A stretch of 64,000 nucleotides of DNA from Verrucomicrobiia bacterium. GTDB lineage: Bacteria > Verrucomicrobiota > Verrucomicrobiia > Limisphaerales > JADLHS01. The stretch lies in contig JAHCLO010000034.1 in NCBI GenBank assembly GCA_026125285.1, positions 1-64,000 on the forward strand. The letters are read 5' to 3'. The notes beneath the pieces are model-generated. The model saw nothing but the letters and a program-made list of their open reading frames with translations. It was not told the DNA's origin and made no database searches. Below are positions 18,729-28,366 of this stretch, one piece after another; the stretch's first letter is position 1, and each line of letters opens with the position of its first letter. The position numbers were made by a program, and so were the translations under genes.

Positions 18729-19340
18729 ATGGCCATTCCGAAGATGTCCCGTCCCCTGACGGAGACCGAGTATCTCGCCATCGAACGCGCGGCAGAGTTT
18801 AAGAGCGAATTCTTCGACGGCGAGATGTTTGCAATGGCCGGTGGTTCGCCGATGCATAGTCTTATTGCGGCCAATCTCATCGGCGAACTTCACGGTCGCC
18901 TCAAAGGCCGACCGTGTGTTCCGTTCACGAGCGACCTACGCCTGAAGGTGATGGCGACCGGTCTTCACACTTACCCGGACCTTTCCGTTGTGTGCGGCCC
19001 GCTGGAGTTCGCCGACCAGGAAGAAGACACTATCATCAATCCCACCTTGCTGGCCGAAGTGCTGTCCGATTCCACCGAAGGCTATGATCGTGGGAAGAAA
19101 TTCGAACACTACCGCCAGATTCCGACACTGCGCGAGTATCTGTTGGTGAGCCAGAAGGAGCCGCGCATCGAACAGTTTATCCGCGGTGACGACGGCGAAT
19201 GGCGGTTGCGCGAAGCTGCCGGAATGGAAGCGGAGATTCAATTGCCGTCCCTGCAAATCACCCTGCCGCTGGCCGAGGTTTTCGCCCAGGTGAAGTTCGA
19301 GGCCGCTTCGCTGCGCGTCTCCTCACGCCCGCCGCTTTGA
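18729..19340 (+). CDS. Uma2-family (DUF820) putative restriction-like endonuclease
   Basis: 203 residues with the Uma2 pattern: N-terminal LTETEYLAIERAAEFKSEFF, GSPMHSLIAANLIGEL, then the PD-(D/E)xK-like core TYPDLSVVCG, LLAEVLSDSTEGYDRGKKFE, and HYRQIPTLREYLLVSQ. Proteins of this family occur in many copies in cyanobacteria, Planctomycetes and Verrucomicrobia; their biological role is unsettled. It lies 7 bp ahead of nth, a DNA repair gene, so it may share its transcript. Confidence 0.82.
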   Translation: MAIPKMSRPLTETEYLAIERAAEFKSEFFDGEMFAMAGGSPMHSLIAANLIGELHGRLKGRPCVPFTSDLRLKVMATGLHTYPDLSVVCGPLEFADQEEDTIINPTLLAEVLSDSTEGYDRGKKFEHYRQIPTLREYLLVSQKEPRIEQFIRGDDGEWRLREAAGMEAEIQLPSLQITLPLAEVFAQVKFEAASLRVSSRPPL

Positions 19341-19347
19341 CGCGCCT

Positions 19348-20001
19348 ATGCCTCGCGCAACTGCCGAAGCCAAAGCCGCGCGCACCAGGAAGATCCTCGT
19401 CGCCTTGCAGAAGACCTACCCCGACGCGCACTGCGAGTTGCAGTTCTCCAATCCGCTGGAACTGCTCATCGCCACGATTCTTTCGGCTCAATGCACGGAT
19501 AAACGGGTGAATCTGGTCACGGCGGGATTGTTCAAGAAGTATCGGAGCGCGGCGGCTTTCGCGAACGCGAGCCGGGCGGAACTCGAGCAGGACATCCAGA
19601 CGACCGGTTTCTTTCGCAACAAAGCGAAGAACATCAAGGCGTGTTGCGCGGCGCTGGTGGAGCGCCATGGAGGAGAAGTTCCCCGTACGATGGAAGAACT
19701 CACACAACTCGGCGGCGTGGGGCGCAAGACGGCGAATGTCGTTCTCGGAAACGCCTTCGGCCTCAACGTGGGCGTCGTGGTGGACACACATATCGCGCGG
19801 TTATCACAGCGGCTTGGCCTGACGAAACACACCGACCCGGAGAAAATCGAACAGGATTTGATGCCGCTCGTGCCGCGCGAGCAATGGACGCTGTTCAGCC
19901 ATTGGCTGATCTGGCATGGGCGGCGGCGGTGCGTTGCGCGCAAGCCCGATTGTGGTGGATGCGAGATTGCGAAGCTCTGTCCGTCAGCGGGAAAAGTCTG
20001 A
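19348..20001 (+). CDS. nth: Endonuclease III (DNA glycosylase/AP lyase)
   Basis: 217 residues. The helix-hairpin-helix LTQLGGVGRKTANVVLGNAF contains the catalytic lysine; the catalytic aspartate is in VVVDTHIARLSQRLGL; and four cysteines near the end (CVARKPDCGGCEIAKLC, Cx6Cx2Cx5C) bind the [4Fe-4S] cluster. It removes oxidised pyrimidines and cleaves the abasic site in base-excision repair. The stop TGA at 19999-20001 is immediately followed by the ATG of the next gene (20003), implying translational coupling. Confidence 0.93.
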   Translation: MPRATAEAKAARTRKILVALQKTYPDAHCELQFSNPLELLIATILSAQCTDKRVNLVTAGLFKKYRSAAAFANASRAELEQDIQTTGFFRNKAKNIKACCAALVERHGGEVPRTMEELTQLGGVGRKTANVVLGNAFGLNVGVVVDTHIARLSQRLGLTKHTDPEKIEQDLMPLVPREQWTLFSHWLIWHGRRRCVARKPDCGGCEIAKLCPSAGKV

Positions 20002-20002
20002 G

Positions 20003-20758
20003 ATGGAGAACCGTCAACCTACAATTCTGGAACTGGCAGCAGCACGCTCGACCATGCTTGATGTTGGAGGTTCCCAGTCTCCCTGGTTGCTCCTCCAATC
20101 CGGTCCTTGCGATGCGGCCTGGAACATGGCGCTCGACGAGGCGCTGCTGGACGCGATGCCGCGATTAGGTAAACCGGTGTTGCGCTTCTACGGATGGACG
20201 CAAGCGGCTGCGTCATTTGGCTATTTTCAGAAATTCGCCGAAGTAGAGCGCGCGACGTTGTTGCGCCCGGTCGTGCGCCGACCCACGGGCGGCGGCATCG
20301 TGCCGCACGACGCGGATTGGACCTACAGTCTTGCGTTCCCGACGGTTCACGAGTGGTATTCGCTCCGCGCTGAAGGCAGTTACCGGCGCATCCATGAATG
20401 GCTGCAAACGGCGTTCGCCCGCCTCGACATCCCGACTGAACTTGCTCCCTGCTGTCGCAAGACCGCGCCTGGACGGTGTTTCGTTGGCTACGAGAAATCC
20501 GATTTGCTCTGGCAGGGGACAAAAGTTGCCGGCGCGGCGCAACGCCGCACACGCACGGGTTTGTTGATTCAAGGCTCGGTGCAACCGCCACCGTTGTCGC
20601 TGGCCAAGATTGACTGGCAACAAGCTGTATGCGATGCGGCCCAAGACCGGCTTGGGGCGCGTTGGGCGGAGTCTGAACCCGATACGGAGTTGCGCGAACG
20701 CACCGAAGCACTGGCTGCGGAAAAGTATGCCGCGCCGACCTACACTCAACGGCGCTGA
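20003..20758 (+). CDS. Lipoate-protein ligase A-like / octanoyltransferase-family protein
   Basis: The start is taken at ATG 20003 (MENRQPTILEL), abutting the nth stop; an ATG at 20054 is an alternative. The protein has the BPL/LplA/LipB catalytic fold: WNMALDEALL, the substrate loop RRPTGGGIVPHDADWTYS, and GTKVAGAAQRRT with the conserved lysine. Such enzymes attach lipoate or octanoate to lipoyl domains of 2-oxoacid dehydrogenases or GcvH. It lacks the separate C-terminal domain of classical LplA, so an octanoyltransferase (LipM/LipL-like) or amidotransferase role is possible. Confidence 0.78.
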   Translation: MENRQPTILELAAARSTMLDVGGSQSPWLLLQSGPCDAAWNMALDEALLDAMPRLGKPVLRFYGWTQAAASFGYFQKFAEVERATLLRPVVRRPTGGGIVPHDADWTYSLAFPTVHEWYSLRAEGSYRRIHEWLQTAFARLDIPTELAPCCRKTAPGRCFVGYEKSDLLWQGTKVAGAAQRRTRTGLLIQGSVQPPPLSLAKIDWQQAVCDAAQDRLGARWAESEPDTELRERTEALAAEKYAAPTYTQRR

Positions 20759-20802
20759 GTGCGGTTTACTTTCCGGCCTCGCGGTGTAGGGTCTGCGGGA
20801 TC

Positions 20803-22860
20803 GTGAATTCGTTGTGTGCCTCGATGATCGTGAATTTCACCATTGCCCGCCGGCTGACGATCCTGCTGGCGGGGTTGCTGCTTTTTTCCGGGACCCTACG
20901 CGCGGCTGTGATCCTGTCCGACAACTTTTCCTACCCGAACGGTTCGTTGATCACGAATTCGACGTTTTTCTGGAAGGCACACAGTGGCACGACGGGCCAA
21001 ACCCAGGTTGTTTCCGGCCGCGTCCAACTATCGCAGAACCAATCCGAGGACGTGGCGGCGGGGTTGACCAACGCGCCGTACCACAGCGATGCGCTTTACG
21101 CGAGCTTTACCATCAACTTCAGCGTCCTGCCCAGCGGCGCCGGGAATTACTTCGCGCATTTCAAGGACGGCGGGAGCGCCAACTTCCGGGCGAAGGTGTT
21201 TGCCACGACCAGTGGGGCTGCGCCGGGCTTCTTCCGCGTGGGCGTGGCCAATGTTGCCAACACACCGCTCGTCATTGCAGCGGACCTCGCGTTGGGCGGT
21301 GATTACACGCTGGTGCTGCGTTATGCGGCGGCGACACCCGCCACCACGCTGTGGATCAATCCCGCCAGTGAAGATTCCCTGACCGACCGCGCCGATGCGA
21401 CGGATTCCGCGACAGCGCTGGGCATCAGCACCTTTGCGTTGCGTCAGTCCAATTCCGGCGGCGGAATGGGCGTGCTGACGTTGGATGATCTGATCGTGGC
21501 TACCAGCTTTGCGGAAGCCCGCACGCCGGCCGCGAACCTGCCGCCCGTCATCGTTGAGCCACCGCAAGACCAGGCTATCGCGGAGGGAAGCACGGCGATC
21601 TTCACCGTCACGGCCACCGGCATACCGCCGTTGAGTTATCAGTGGAACTTCAACGGTGATGCGCTTCCGGGCGAGACGGCTACCCGGCTAGTGCTGGGTA
21701 GGGTTATCCCCGCCCAAGCCGGTGATTACACGGTCACCGTGACGAATGTTCACGGCGCGACCAGCAGTGCGCCGGCGACCTTGACGGTGACGCCGCGACC
21801 GGTTGCGGGTTTCAGTCTGGTGACGTACAACACGCATGGCGCCCTGGTGGAGGATTGGAGCACAAATTCGCCGCAGGTGCAGGCCATTGGCCGCCAACTG
21901 CAATACCTGCAACCCGACATTGTCACCTTCCAGGAAATTCCCTTCACCAACACCTGGCAGATGCCGGGATTGGTGGCTGCTTATTTGCCGGGGTATGAAC
22001 TGGCCACCAACTCCGGCACGGACGGCTTCATTCGGAGTGTCATCGCGAGCCGGTTTCCCATCACACGTTCGACCAAGTGGCTGGATGGCGTGAGCCTCGT
22101 GAACTTTGGTTACAATGGAACTTTCACGCGCGACCTGTTCGAGGCACAGATCGCCGTGCCCGGTTTTCCCCAACCGCTGCATGTCTTCACCACGCATTTG
22201 AAAGCGGGTCAGGGGACCGACGATTCCGCCCGCCGGGCCGCCGAGGCAAATGCCATTTCCAATTTCTTCGTCAACGGGTTTCTCACCACCAACTACCTGC
22301 GGCCTTATTTGCTCACCGGAGATTTGAACGAGGACCCCGCCCGCCCGCCGGCCAGCCAACCGCTCACCGTCCAAAGACTGACCAGTGTTCCCACCGGGCT
22401 GCACCTGACCACCCCCATCAATCCGTTCACCGGTGAGGACCTGACCTTCTCTATTCGTGCTGCGAACCTCACCCGGCGTTACGACTACATCCTGCCTTGC
22501 GGATTGCTTTTCTCGAACGCGGCCGACGCCCAGGTCTTCCGTAGCGATGTCTTGACCAAGCCTGCACCGCCCGCGCTGGTGGACGACAGTGCGACTGCCT
22601 CAGACCATCTACCGGTGATGATGGTTTTCAATAATCCTTACGACAAACCGTTCCGCCTGCTTTCCGCGGTGCTGGCGGACGACGCTTTCACGCTTACCTG
22701 GGAGTCTGTTCCAGGCCAGCCGTATCTGGTGGAGGTGTCTTCAAATCTGAGCGCCTGGACCGTAGCGGCATCAAATCTCACTGCCACCGGCGCGCAGTAT
22801 TCCTTCTCCACCAACCTCGGCAGCCAGCCGCAGTTCTTCCGCGTTTATCGGGTGCCGTAG
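20803..22860 (+). CDS. Secreted endonuclease/exonuclease/phosphatase-family protein with Ig domain
   Basis: Start at GTG 20803, with ATG 20824 (MIVNFTIARRLTILL) an alternative; either gives a signal peptide ending near LRAA. Domain order: a lectin-like beta-sandwich (about 35-230, DNFSYPNGSLI ... GVLTLDDLIVAT), an Ig-like domain (about 245-330, PPQDQAIAEGSTAIFTV ... AGDYTVTVTNVHG), a DNase-I-like catalytic domain (about 335-605) with VTYNTHG, FQEIPF, FTTHLKAG, LTGDLNEDP and SDHLPVMMV, and the C-terminal LVEVSSNLSAW module found on other secreted proteins here. It likely hydrolyses nucleic acid or phosphoesters outside the cytoplasm. Confidence 0.85.
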   Translation: MNSLCASMIVNFTIARRLTILLAGLLLFSGTLRAAVILSDNFSYPNGSLITNSTFFWKAHSGTTGQTQVVSGRVQLSQNQSEDVAAGLTNAPYHSDALYASFTINFSVLPSGAGNYFAHFKDGGSANFRAKVFATTSGAAPGFFRVGVANVANTPLVIAADLALGGDYTLVLRYAAATPATTLWINPASEDSLTDRADATDSATALGISTFALRQSNSGGGMGVLTLDDLIVATSFAEARTPAANLPPVIVEPPQDQAIAEGSTAIFTVTATGIPPLSYQWNFNGDALPGETATRLVLGRVIPAQAGDYTVTVTNVHGATSSAPATLTVTPRPVAGFSLVTYNTHGALVEDWSTNSPQVQAIGRQLQYLQPDIVTFQEIPFTNTWQMPGLVAAYLPGYELATNSGTDGFIRSVIASRFPITRSTKWLDGVSLVNFGYNGTFTRDLFEAQIAVPGFPQPLHVFTTHLKAGQGTDDSARRAAEANAISNFFVNGFLTTNYLRPYLLTGDLNEDPARPPASQPLTVQRLTSVPTGLHLTTPINPFTGEDLTFSIRAANLTRRYDYILPCGLLFSNAADAQVFRSDVLTKPAPPALVDDSATASDHLPVMMVFNNPYDKPFRLLSAVLADDAFTLTWESVPGQPYLVEVSSNLSAWTVAASNLTATGAQYSFSTNLGSQPQFFRVYRVP

Positions 22861-23068
22861 TCTAATGAATTACTGTGAACTGCGGCATGGGACGATGACC
22901 AGCTTTGTTGAGGGACGGATGGTCGGCTCACCGCACCGGCACGTGTTTCTGCCGCGCAACTGCTCCGAGAGTGGCCCAATCCTGTGGGTCAGACATTGCC
23001 TTCGGAACTCATGGAGGTGTCCTTCTCTTGGATCGTTGTAGGAGAGAACCGGACAGAAGATTCAGGCT

Positions 23069-24016
23069 TTGCCCTATATCGTGGCACCTTGCAGCGTGGT
23101 AGCGTTTCTGGCGGTTGAACAAACTAATCTCGTTGGATTCGTGAGCGTATTAACACAGCCGAACTTACTGGAATCGCTGATTGGAAAAGTCCGCGAATCC
23201 ACGTTTCATCGCGTTGCCAAGCCTCAGATGATCAACCCGCCCGAGTTGGTTGAGCCGGAGCGGTTCCCTTACGGTCCTTTCCGATTCAAGTTTGCGCTGC
23301 CCAAAGGGGTGTCGTGGGAAATTCAGACCTCCACCAACCTGAAGGATTGGCGATTGCTTGCTGCCGACGCGGCTTGCTCGCCCATGACCGAATATGTGGA
23401 TTCGGAAGCCTCCAACTTCAGCTATCGCCTGTATCGGGTGGTCGCCGGAGGCGTGCCGTCCTCCAATGTCCTCGGCTACGCCTCGACCATTGTGACGCCC
23501 GGCTATTCCATGATCGCCAATCCCTTTGCCACCGGCGTGCAGACCGTGGGTGAATTGCTCAAGGGCTGGCCCAACGGCACCTCCCTCAGCCGGTTTGACA
23601 CCCGGCTCTTTCGCCTGACGGAGAACATGGTCCAACGAGATCAGTGGACCAACCCATCCGAACGGCTCAAACCCGGCGAAGGGGCAATCTTCTTCAATCC
23701 GACTTCCGACTACAAATCACTGAGTTTCTGCGGCGTCGTGGAACAAGGAACGTTGTCCACACCGATTCCCGCCGGCTTCTCCATCCGCAGTCCGCTGTTT
23801 CCCCAGCCAGGTTTGCTGCGCGAAGACCTTGAATTCCCGGTCGCCGACGGCGATGTGATTCACCTGTTCGACCGCGACCGACAGCAGTACGTGCTTTACT
23901 CCTTTGATCAAGGCAAGTGGCAGAGTGGGGCCCCGGCGATCAACGTCTGTGAATCCTTCTGGGTGGCCAAGGCGGCGGCGGCAAACTGGAAACGTTACGT
24001 GGGCGTCAGTGCCTGA
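23069..24016 (+). CDS. Verrucomicrobial-type protein of unknown function, 5' end uncertain
   Basis: The reading frame is convincing from about residue 45 to the end; the first residues lack a signal peptide and look non-coding, so the true start is uncertain or lost. It contains the module WEIQTSTNLKDWRLLAAD ... YRLYRVV that ends other secreted proteins in this window, here placed first. A second domain follows (GYSMIANPFATGVQTVGELL, LKPGEGAIFFNPT, ESFWVAKAAAANWKRYVG). The order suggests the C-terminal half of a larger exported protein. The 208-bp spacer upstream holds a short open stretch (DSGFALYRGTLQRGSVSGG, stop near 23119) in another frame that could be its decayed 5' part. Confidence 0.5.
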   Translation: MPYIVAPCSVVAFLAVEQTNLVGFVSVLTQPNLLESLIGKVRESTFHRVAKPQMINPPELVEPERFPYGPFRFKFALPKGVSWEIQTSTNLKDWRLLAADAACSPMTEYVDSEASNFSYRLYRVVAGGVPSSNVLGYASTIVTPGYSMIANPFATGVQTVGELLKGWPNGTSLSRFDTRLFRLTENMVQRDQWTNPSERLKPGEGAIFFNPTSDYKSLSFCGVVEQGTLSTPIPAGFSIRSPLFPQPGLLREDLEFPVADGDVIHLFDRDRQQYVLYSFDQGKWQSGAPAINVCESFWVAKAAAANWKRYVGVSA

Positions 24017-24190
24017 GAACTTCCTTCCGGGCGCACCCCGCTTGATGGCTGATTGCCGCTTAAGTTTCGCCCCATTCTCAACCCTTGGCCGAAAGAACTG
24101 GTCGAATTCACGGTGGAACACAGCCCACTCGTCCAACCTGGCGCACCATCAAGGGGCCGTTCGATTCTCTCCGAATGAACGGCACTAACC

Positions 24191-24850
24191 TCAAGGGATC
24201 CAAGTCAGATTTGGATTATTGGTGCGGCCGCGGTTGCCGGAGGAATCCCAGTAATCATCCTTTCTGAACCGCGCGGAATGGCCGTCCAGAAAGGTGAACT
24301 GTGCGCCCCCGCTGTGCAGGTTGGTATGCACGTAATTGGGCGTGCCCACGGCAGGCAGGTTCTTGCTGTCGTACAGCCACACGATGGTCGAGTGTCGGTT
24401 CAACGAGGAAATCTTCACGGGCCGGTTATCCGCGCCCGTGCCGTTCACGTATTGATTGAGGCAATAGTGGAATAGATTATTGCCATTGCTGCGGCGCGGA
24501 TTGGTGGGGCAAATCCAAACGGTGCGGCCCACGTCTGCGCTCGCATTGGTGCGCCACGGCATTTCATGGTAACGCGGAAGACTCAAGACTTGCGGCAGTT
24601 GAATGTACCAGCCGACGTTGGTGGCGGAATGGCCGGGATTGGGCGTGCCATCCGGCGGCAGAAAATCATTGTTATCCGTCACGTAAAGCTGCGTGGCCAG
24701 CCCCCATTGTTTGAGGTTGTTGAGGCAGGCAGTGCCCTTGGCCTTCTCCTTGGCCCGGGCGAGGGCGGGCAGCAACATCGCCGCCAGAATGCCGATGATG
24801 GCAATCACCACCAGCAGTTCAATCAACGTAAATGCGCGCTTGTGTGTCAC
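24191..24850 (-). CDS. Type II secretion-like pseudopilin with prepilin signal
   Basis: 219 residues opening with the class III prepilin signal [19 protein letters not shown], cut after the Ala-Phe region by a prepilin peptidase, then [20 protein letters not shown]. The C-terminal part has [20 protein letters not shown], the 'FxDGH' ending common to the large pseudopilin families of Planctomycetes and Verrucomicrobia. No other secretion genes are nearby, as is usual for these scattered paralogues. It stands alone, with convergent or divergent neighbours. Confidence 0.88.
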   Translation of the reverse strand: MTHKRAFTLIELLVVIAIIGILAAMLLPALARAKEKAKGTACLNNLKQWGLATQLYVTDNNDFLPPDGTPNPGHSATNVGWYIQLPQVLSLPRYHEMPWRTNASADVGRTVWICPTNPRRSNGNNLFHYCLNQYVNGTGADNRPVKISSLNRHSTIVWLYDSKNLPAVGTPNYVHTNLHSGGAQFTFLDGHSARFRKDDYWDSSGNRGRTNNPNLTWIP

Positions 24851-25074
24851 GATCCGGTTCGTCCGGTTTGGTTGCCAGAATCAATAGCACGCAACACCGC
24901 GGATTCCAGCAGGAAATTTGCAGGCTGGTCGGGCGCTCGCACACCCCGGTCTGCCGCTGGCGCGCAATCGTTATTTGCCGAGCCACTCCTCCCGGGTATT
25001 GGGATTTGCCGTGGCGGATCAAGTGTCTCGCGGACATTGCCTCCGTGTCAGCCGGCTCCTAGACTGCCGGCGTA

Positions 25075-25764
25075 ATGATTCGCCTGGTTCTATTCGACAT
25101 TGACGGCACGTTGCTGCACACGGGCGGCGCGGGCGTGAAGGCTTTCCGCAAAGTGTTTGCCACCGAATTCAACGCCACGCACGGCTTTGAGCAACTCCAG
25201 TTCGCGGGCCGGACCGATTACAGTCTCGTGCGCGAATTCTTCACCTACCACGGCATTGCGTCGTCGCCGGAGAATTTTCAAAAATTCTTCGCGCGCTACG
25301 TTTTCTGGCTGGACCACATCCTCAAGGAAAGCGAATCGCGGACCTGTCACGGGGTGCTGGAATTCATCAAGGAACTGCGCACATTACCGCAACCGCCCGT
25401 GCTGGGTTTGCTCACGGGCAATATCCGGCTCGGCGCGGAAATCAAGCTGCGCCATTTCAATCTCTGGGACGTGTTCGAGACGGGCGCGTTTGCGGACGAC
25501 CACGAGGAGCGCGACCAGATTGCTGCCATTGCGCACGAACGCGGTAACCGCCTGCTGAATGAAAAACTACACGGCGAACAGGTATTGGTGATTGGTGACA
25601 CACCGCTGGACGTCCGCTGTGCGCGGGCCATCGGCGCGAAGGTGCTGGCAGTGGCTACAGGCGGCCATTCGTTAGAGGAACTTCAGTCACACAAACCCGA
25701 TTGGGCCGTGGCAGATTTGCGGAAGATCAAGGCGGCGGAGGCGTGCGGATGCAGCCTATGCTGA
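25075..25764 (+). CDS. HAD-family phosphatase (phosphoglycolate phosphatase-like)
   Basis: 229 residues with HAD motif I LFDIDGTLLHTGG (nucleophile and acid-base Asp), motif II LLTGNIRLG, and motif III/IV VIGDTPLDVRCARAIGAKVL. A helical cap lies between motifs I and II, as in beta-phosphoglucomutase/phosphoglycolate phosphatase enzymes. It probably dephosphorylates a small metabolite; the substrate cannot be read. It ends CGCSLC, an odd Cys-rich tail. No operon partner is evident. Confidence 0.85.
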   Translation: MIRLVLFDIDGTLLHTGGAGVKAFRKVFATEFNATHGFEQLQFAGRTDYSLVREFFTYHGIASSPENFQKFFARYVFWLDHILKESESRTCHGVLEFIKELRTLPQPPVLGLLTGNIRLGAEIKLRHFNLWDVFETGAFADDHEERDQIAAIAHERGNRLLNEKLHGEQVLVIGDTPLDVRCARAIGAKVLAVATGGHSLEELQSHKPDWAVADLRKIKAAEACGCSLC

Positions 25765-25891
25765 GAACCGAAAAGAGATCATAGCAGGTTACGACGACTG
25801 GTTGCCGCCAATGGTCCCCCTTCAATCGACCGAAATCAGAGGACACCCAATCCACCATAGGCCGCGTCAATGCATTCCTCCTATTACAGGT

Positions 25892-26248
25892 TCACTCGCT
25901 CAAATGACAATGAGGTCCGGGTTTATACCAATGTGGAGCGCGAGAAGGCTCTCCCCAAAAGCCCCAATCACAAAGCATCTCAATCCACAACTCCTTCTTG
26001 TAGCGTCTGTAACCCCGAGAATCAAGGTAAGAGACACCGTAGCCGTCACCAACAGGTGGATACAAATCCGCCGATGGTTCGGCGGAAATCAGTGTGCCAA
26101 TGCGTCCGCCAAACCGATGCACAAGCCCAAGCGCTTCGAAGGCTTGGCCGCTCAAAGCAAGAGCGATGAATGGAGACGTGAACTGAAATCCTAAATCCTC
26201 AGCGGCTTCACGCCACGCCGATACCACGTTCGCTTCGGCCTCGGTCAT
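25892..26248 (-). CDS. Small hypothetical protein
   Basis: ATG 26248 gives 118 residues (MTEAEANVVSAWREAAED ...), 20 bp behind the FmdB gene on the same strand. The composition (ALALSGQAFEALGLVHRFGG, many aromatic residues near the end: WIEMLCDWGFWGEP) looks like a genuine folded cytoplasmic protein, and GC is lower than in the neighbours. No family recognised. No good ribosome-binding site is seen, so translation may depend on the upstream gene. Confidence 0.5.
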   Translation of the reverse strand: MTEAEANVVSAWREAAEDLGFQFTSPFIALALSGQAFEALGLVHRFGGRIGTLISAEPSADLYPPVGDGYGVSYLDSRGYRRYKKELWIEMLCDWGFWGEPSRAPHWYKPGPHCHLSE

Positions 26249-26267
26249 AAAAGTAGTGACACAGATT

Positions 26268-26498
26268 TCAGTGCCTATGCGGTTTCCCAGTGCCGCACAT
26301 GCCGCAGGACGACGGCGTTCCGGTGCAGGCGGGCGCTTCGCCCGCGGCGCCGGCACTGGCCGAGGCAAACACGGAAAGCTTCTTCTCCAGCTTCGTCGAA
26401 CCGCAGTTCGGACACTTTGTTCCCTTCCAATCGCTGGAGCGGACCAGGATTTCGCTGTCCCGCTCGCACTTCTCACAATGAAATTCGTAAATCGGCAT
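26268..26498 (-). CDS. FmdB-family zinc-ribbon protein (short form)
   Basis: 76 residues beginning MPIYEFHCEKCERDSEIL; zinc ligands CEKC and CPNC; LEKKLSVFASA replaces the longer hydrophobic segment of the 5606 paralogue. The tail carries an extra Cys pair region (SCGMCGTGKPHRH) that could bind metal. The role of FmdB-type proteins is not settled. The esterase gene ends 31 bp upstream on the same strand. Confidence 0.8.
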   Translation of the reverse strand: MPIYEFHCEKCERDSEILVRSSDWKGTKCPNCGSTKLEKKLSVFASASAGAAGEAPACTGTPSSCGMCGTGKPHRH

Positions 26499-26529
26499 GG
26501 CGGCAGACTAACTTGGCAAGTCCCGGAAC

Positions 26530-27441
26530 TCAAGGTGATTGGCTGGACGCCGCCGCCGGTTTGATGCCGCGCAAATGTTCGTCAAACCAGTCGGCAAAGA
26601 TGGGCAGGTCTTTCTCAATGCCCGCCCAACCATGCGCCTTGCCTTCCCGGACCACGAGTTTTGCTTTCACCCCCAACTTCTCGCAGCGTTTCACGAACTG
26701 TTCCGCTTGATAAATCGGCACCAGCTTGTCGGCGTCGCCGTGGATGATGAGAATCGGTGGCGTGTTCGACTGAATGAAATAGATCGGCGAAATTTCCCGG
26801 CCCAATTCCTGGCGACCTTCGGGTGTGTCCGAGCGCGGACCGAAGCCCGACTTGAATCCTTGCAGCGTGCCCACGCCGACGGCGTCGTCGTCCGGTTGGC
26901 TGTAGTTCAGAAAATCGGTTGGCGGAAAAAAACAGGCGACCGCATGAACCTCGCTGCTCTCGCCATCAACCAAATCTTTCGCGTCGGGTTTTCCCTTGCC
27001 GCCTTTCACCGCCATCATCAACGAGAGATGTCCGCCCGCGCTGCCGCCCGTGATGCCCAGTTTGTTTGGATCAACTCCATACCTGGTGGCGTTGTGCCGG
27101 ATGAAGCGGATCGCGCGGTGAACGTCCTCAAGAATCTCCGGGACGACGAATTTTGGCTGCGACCCATGCACGACGGTGAACACGGTGTAGCCGCGATCCA
27201 GAAACGGACGGCACCACTCCGGCCGGATGGCTTCATGCGAAGAAATCCAGCCGCCGCTCACCACGAACACGACACCGGCGCCATTGGGTTTGGCAGGTTG
27301 GAAGACGTCCAGCGTGAGTGCAGTGCCGAATTTGCGGCCATAGATCACGTCTTCAATGCGCGTGAACGCCGGGGCGGTTGCCGGTTGGGCGGCGGCAGTG
27401 GTTGCTATCGCGAGCCAGACCAGCCAAAAGATGCGTTTCAT
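26530..27441 (-). CDS. Exported alpha/beta hydrolase (BD-FAE/esterase type)
   Basis: 303 residues with a signal peptide (MKRIFWLVWLAIATTAAAQ). It shows the esterase nucleophile elbow ITGGSAGGHLSLMMA (GxSxG), an oxyanion region VVFVVSGGWISS, the acid in IHGDADKLVPIY, and the histidine in EGKAHGWAGIE. These features match the prolyl-oligopeptidase-like/BD-FAE group that hydrolyses esters on plant polysaccharides or small esters. Polysaccharide-acting sulfatases elsewhere in the window fit such a lifestyle, but the substrate is not shown. Confidence 0.83.
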   Translation of the reverse strand: MKRIFWLVWLAIATTAAAQPATAPAFTRIEDVIYGRKFGTALTLDVFQPAKPNGAGVVFVVSGGWISSHEAIRPEWCRPFLDRGYTVFTVVHGSQPKFVVPEILEDVHRAIRFIRHNATRYGVDPNKLGITGGSAGGHLSLMMAVKGGKGKPDAKDLVDGESSEVHAVACFFPPTDFLNYSQPDDDAVGVGTLQGFKSGFGPRSDTPEGRQELGREISPIYFIQSNTPPILIIHGDADKLVPIYQAEQFVKRCEKLGVKAKLVVREGKAHGWAGIEKDLPIFADWFDEHLRGIKPAAASSQSP

Positions 27442-27535
27442 AAGCAGTATTCTTTGCGTCGTGTTATGGTTGTCCTCAAAAAGCTCTCGCCCGTGACGGG
27501 GGGAATAGGCAAATTGCAGTGACGTGTAAAACGAA

Positions 27536-28294
27536 ATGTCGCGAACGAGTCAAAACATCTTTGGCTTTGGCTGCCGGGTGGTGGTGGGCGTGATGCTGTT
27601 TGCATGGCTGTCAGTGGCGGCGCAGGCCGACCAGTCCTACGTCGTGAAGCGCAACGACACGCTGTACGGCATTGCCCGGCGGCACAATGTTACTGTCGCG
27701 CAGTTGGCGGATCGCAACGGCCTGACCAAGGACGCGCGCATTTATGTCGGTCAGCGTCTCATAATTCCAACGAAGTCGGCGCCAGTCGTGAAGCGTCCCG
27801 CACTGAGTCCCCCGGTGCAGAACGCGATTGACCGCGCTCCCGTCACCCCGGGCCGCTGGAAATATATCGTGGTGCATCACAGCGGCGTGGATACCGGCAC
27901 GCTCAAATCCCTGGATCGTTATCATCGGGAGGAGCGACGCATGGAGAACGGGCTGGCTTACCATTTTGTCATCGGCAATGGCAGTGGGATGAGCGACGGG
28001 GAAATCGGGGTGGGTTCCCGTTGGACCCGGCAGTTGGATGGTGGTCATCTGGCCAGCCTCGCGCAGAACAAGGTGAGCCTTGGCATCTGCTTGATCGGCA
28101 ATTTTGACCAGAAGAAACCCACGGCCAAACAAATGCAAAGTCTCACCGCGCTGACAGAAGCATTGATGAAACGCAGCAGGCTGACTCCCAATGCGGTGAA
28201 GACCCATCAGCAGATCAACGTGCTCAAGACGCGCTGTCCCGGAAAAAACTTCCCCACCAGTTCGTTCCTGAGTGGCCTGCAAAAGCCGAATTGA
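27536..28294 (+). CDS. LysM-containing N-acetylmuramoyl-L-alanine amidase
   Basis: 252 residues: signal peptide (VVVGVMLFAWLSVAAQA), one LysM peptidoglycan-binding domain (SYVVKRNDTLYGIARRH ... VGQRLIIPT), a short linker, then an amidase_2/PGRP domain. The zinc ligands are the first His of VVHHSG, the His in VKTHQQIN and the Cys in LKTRCPGKNF. It should cut the bond between muramic acid and L-Ala in periplasmic cell-wall remodelling. Divergent from the esterase gene (94 bp apart). Confidence 0.88.
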   Translation: MSRTSQNIFGFGCRVVVGVMLFAWLSVAAQADQSYVVKRNDTLYGIARRHNVTVAQLADRNGLTKDARIYVGQRLIIPTKSAPVVKRPALSPPVQNAIDRAPVTPGRWKYIVVHHSGVDTGTLKSLDRYHREERRMENGLAYHFVIGNGSGMSDGEIGVGSRWTRQLDGGHLASLAQNKVSLGICLIGNFDQKKPTAKQMQSLTALTEALMKRSRLTPNAVKTHQQINVLKTRCPGKNFPTSSFLSGLQKPN

Positions 28295-28366
28295 CGCCCG
28301 GCTGTGGGGAGGTGAGTCGTCCCTGGCACGCGGTCGCCAACCGCTGCCGGCAAGACTTGGGAACGT

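Noticed and set aside
22905-23102. Short reading frames before the 23069 gene
   Set aside because: One frame has some coding flavour, but no start, signal or family; mentioned only as a possible decayed 5' part.
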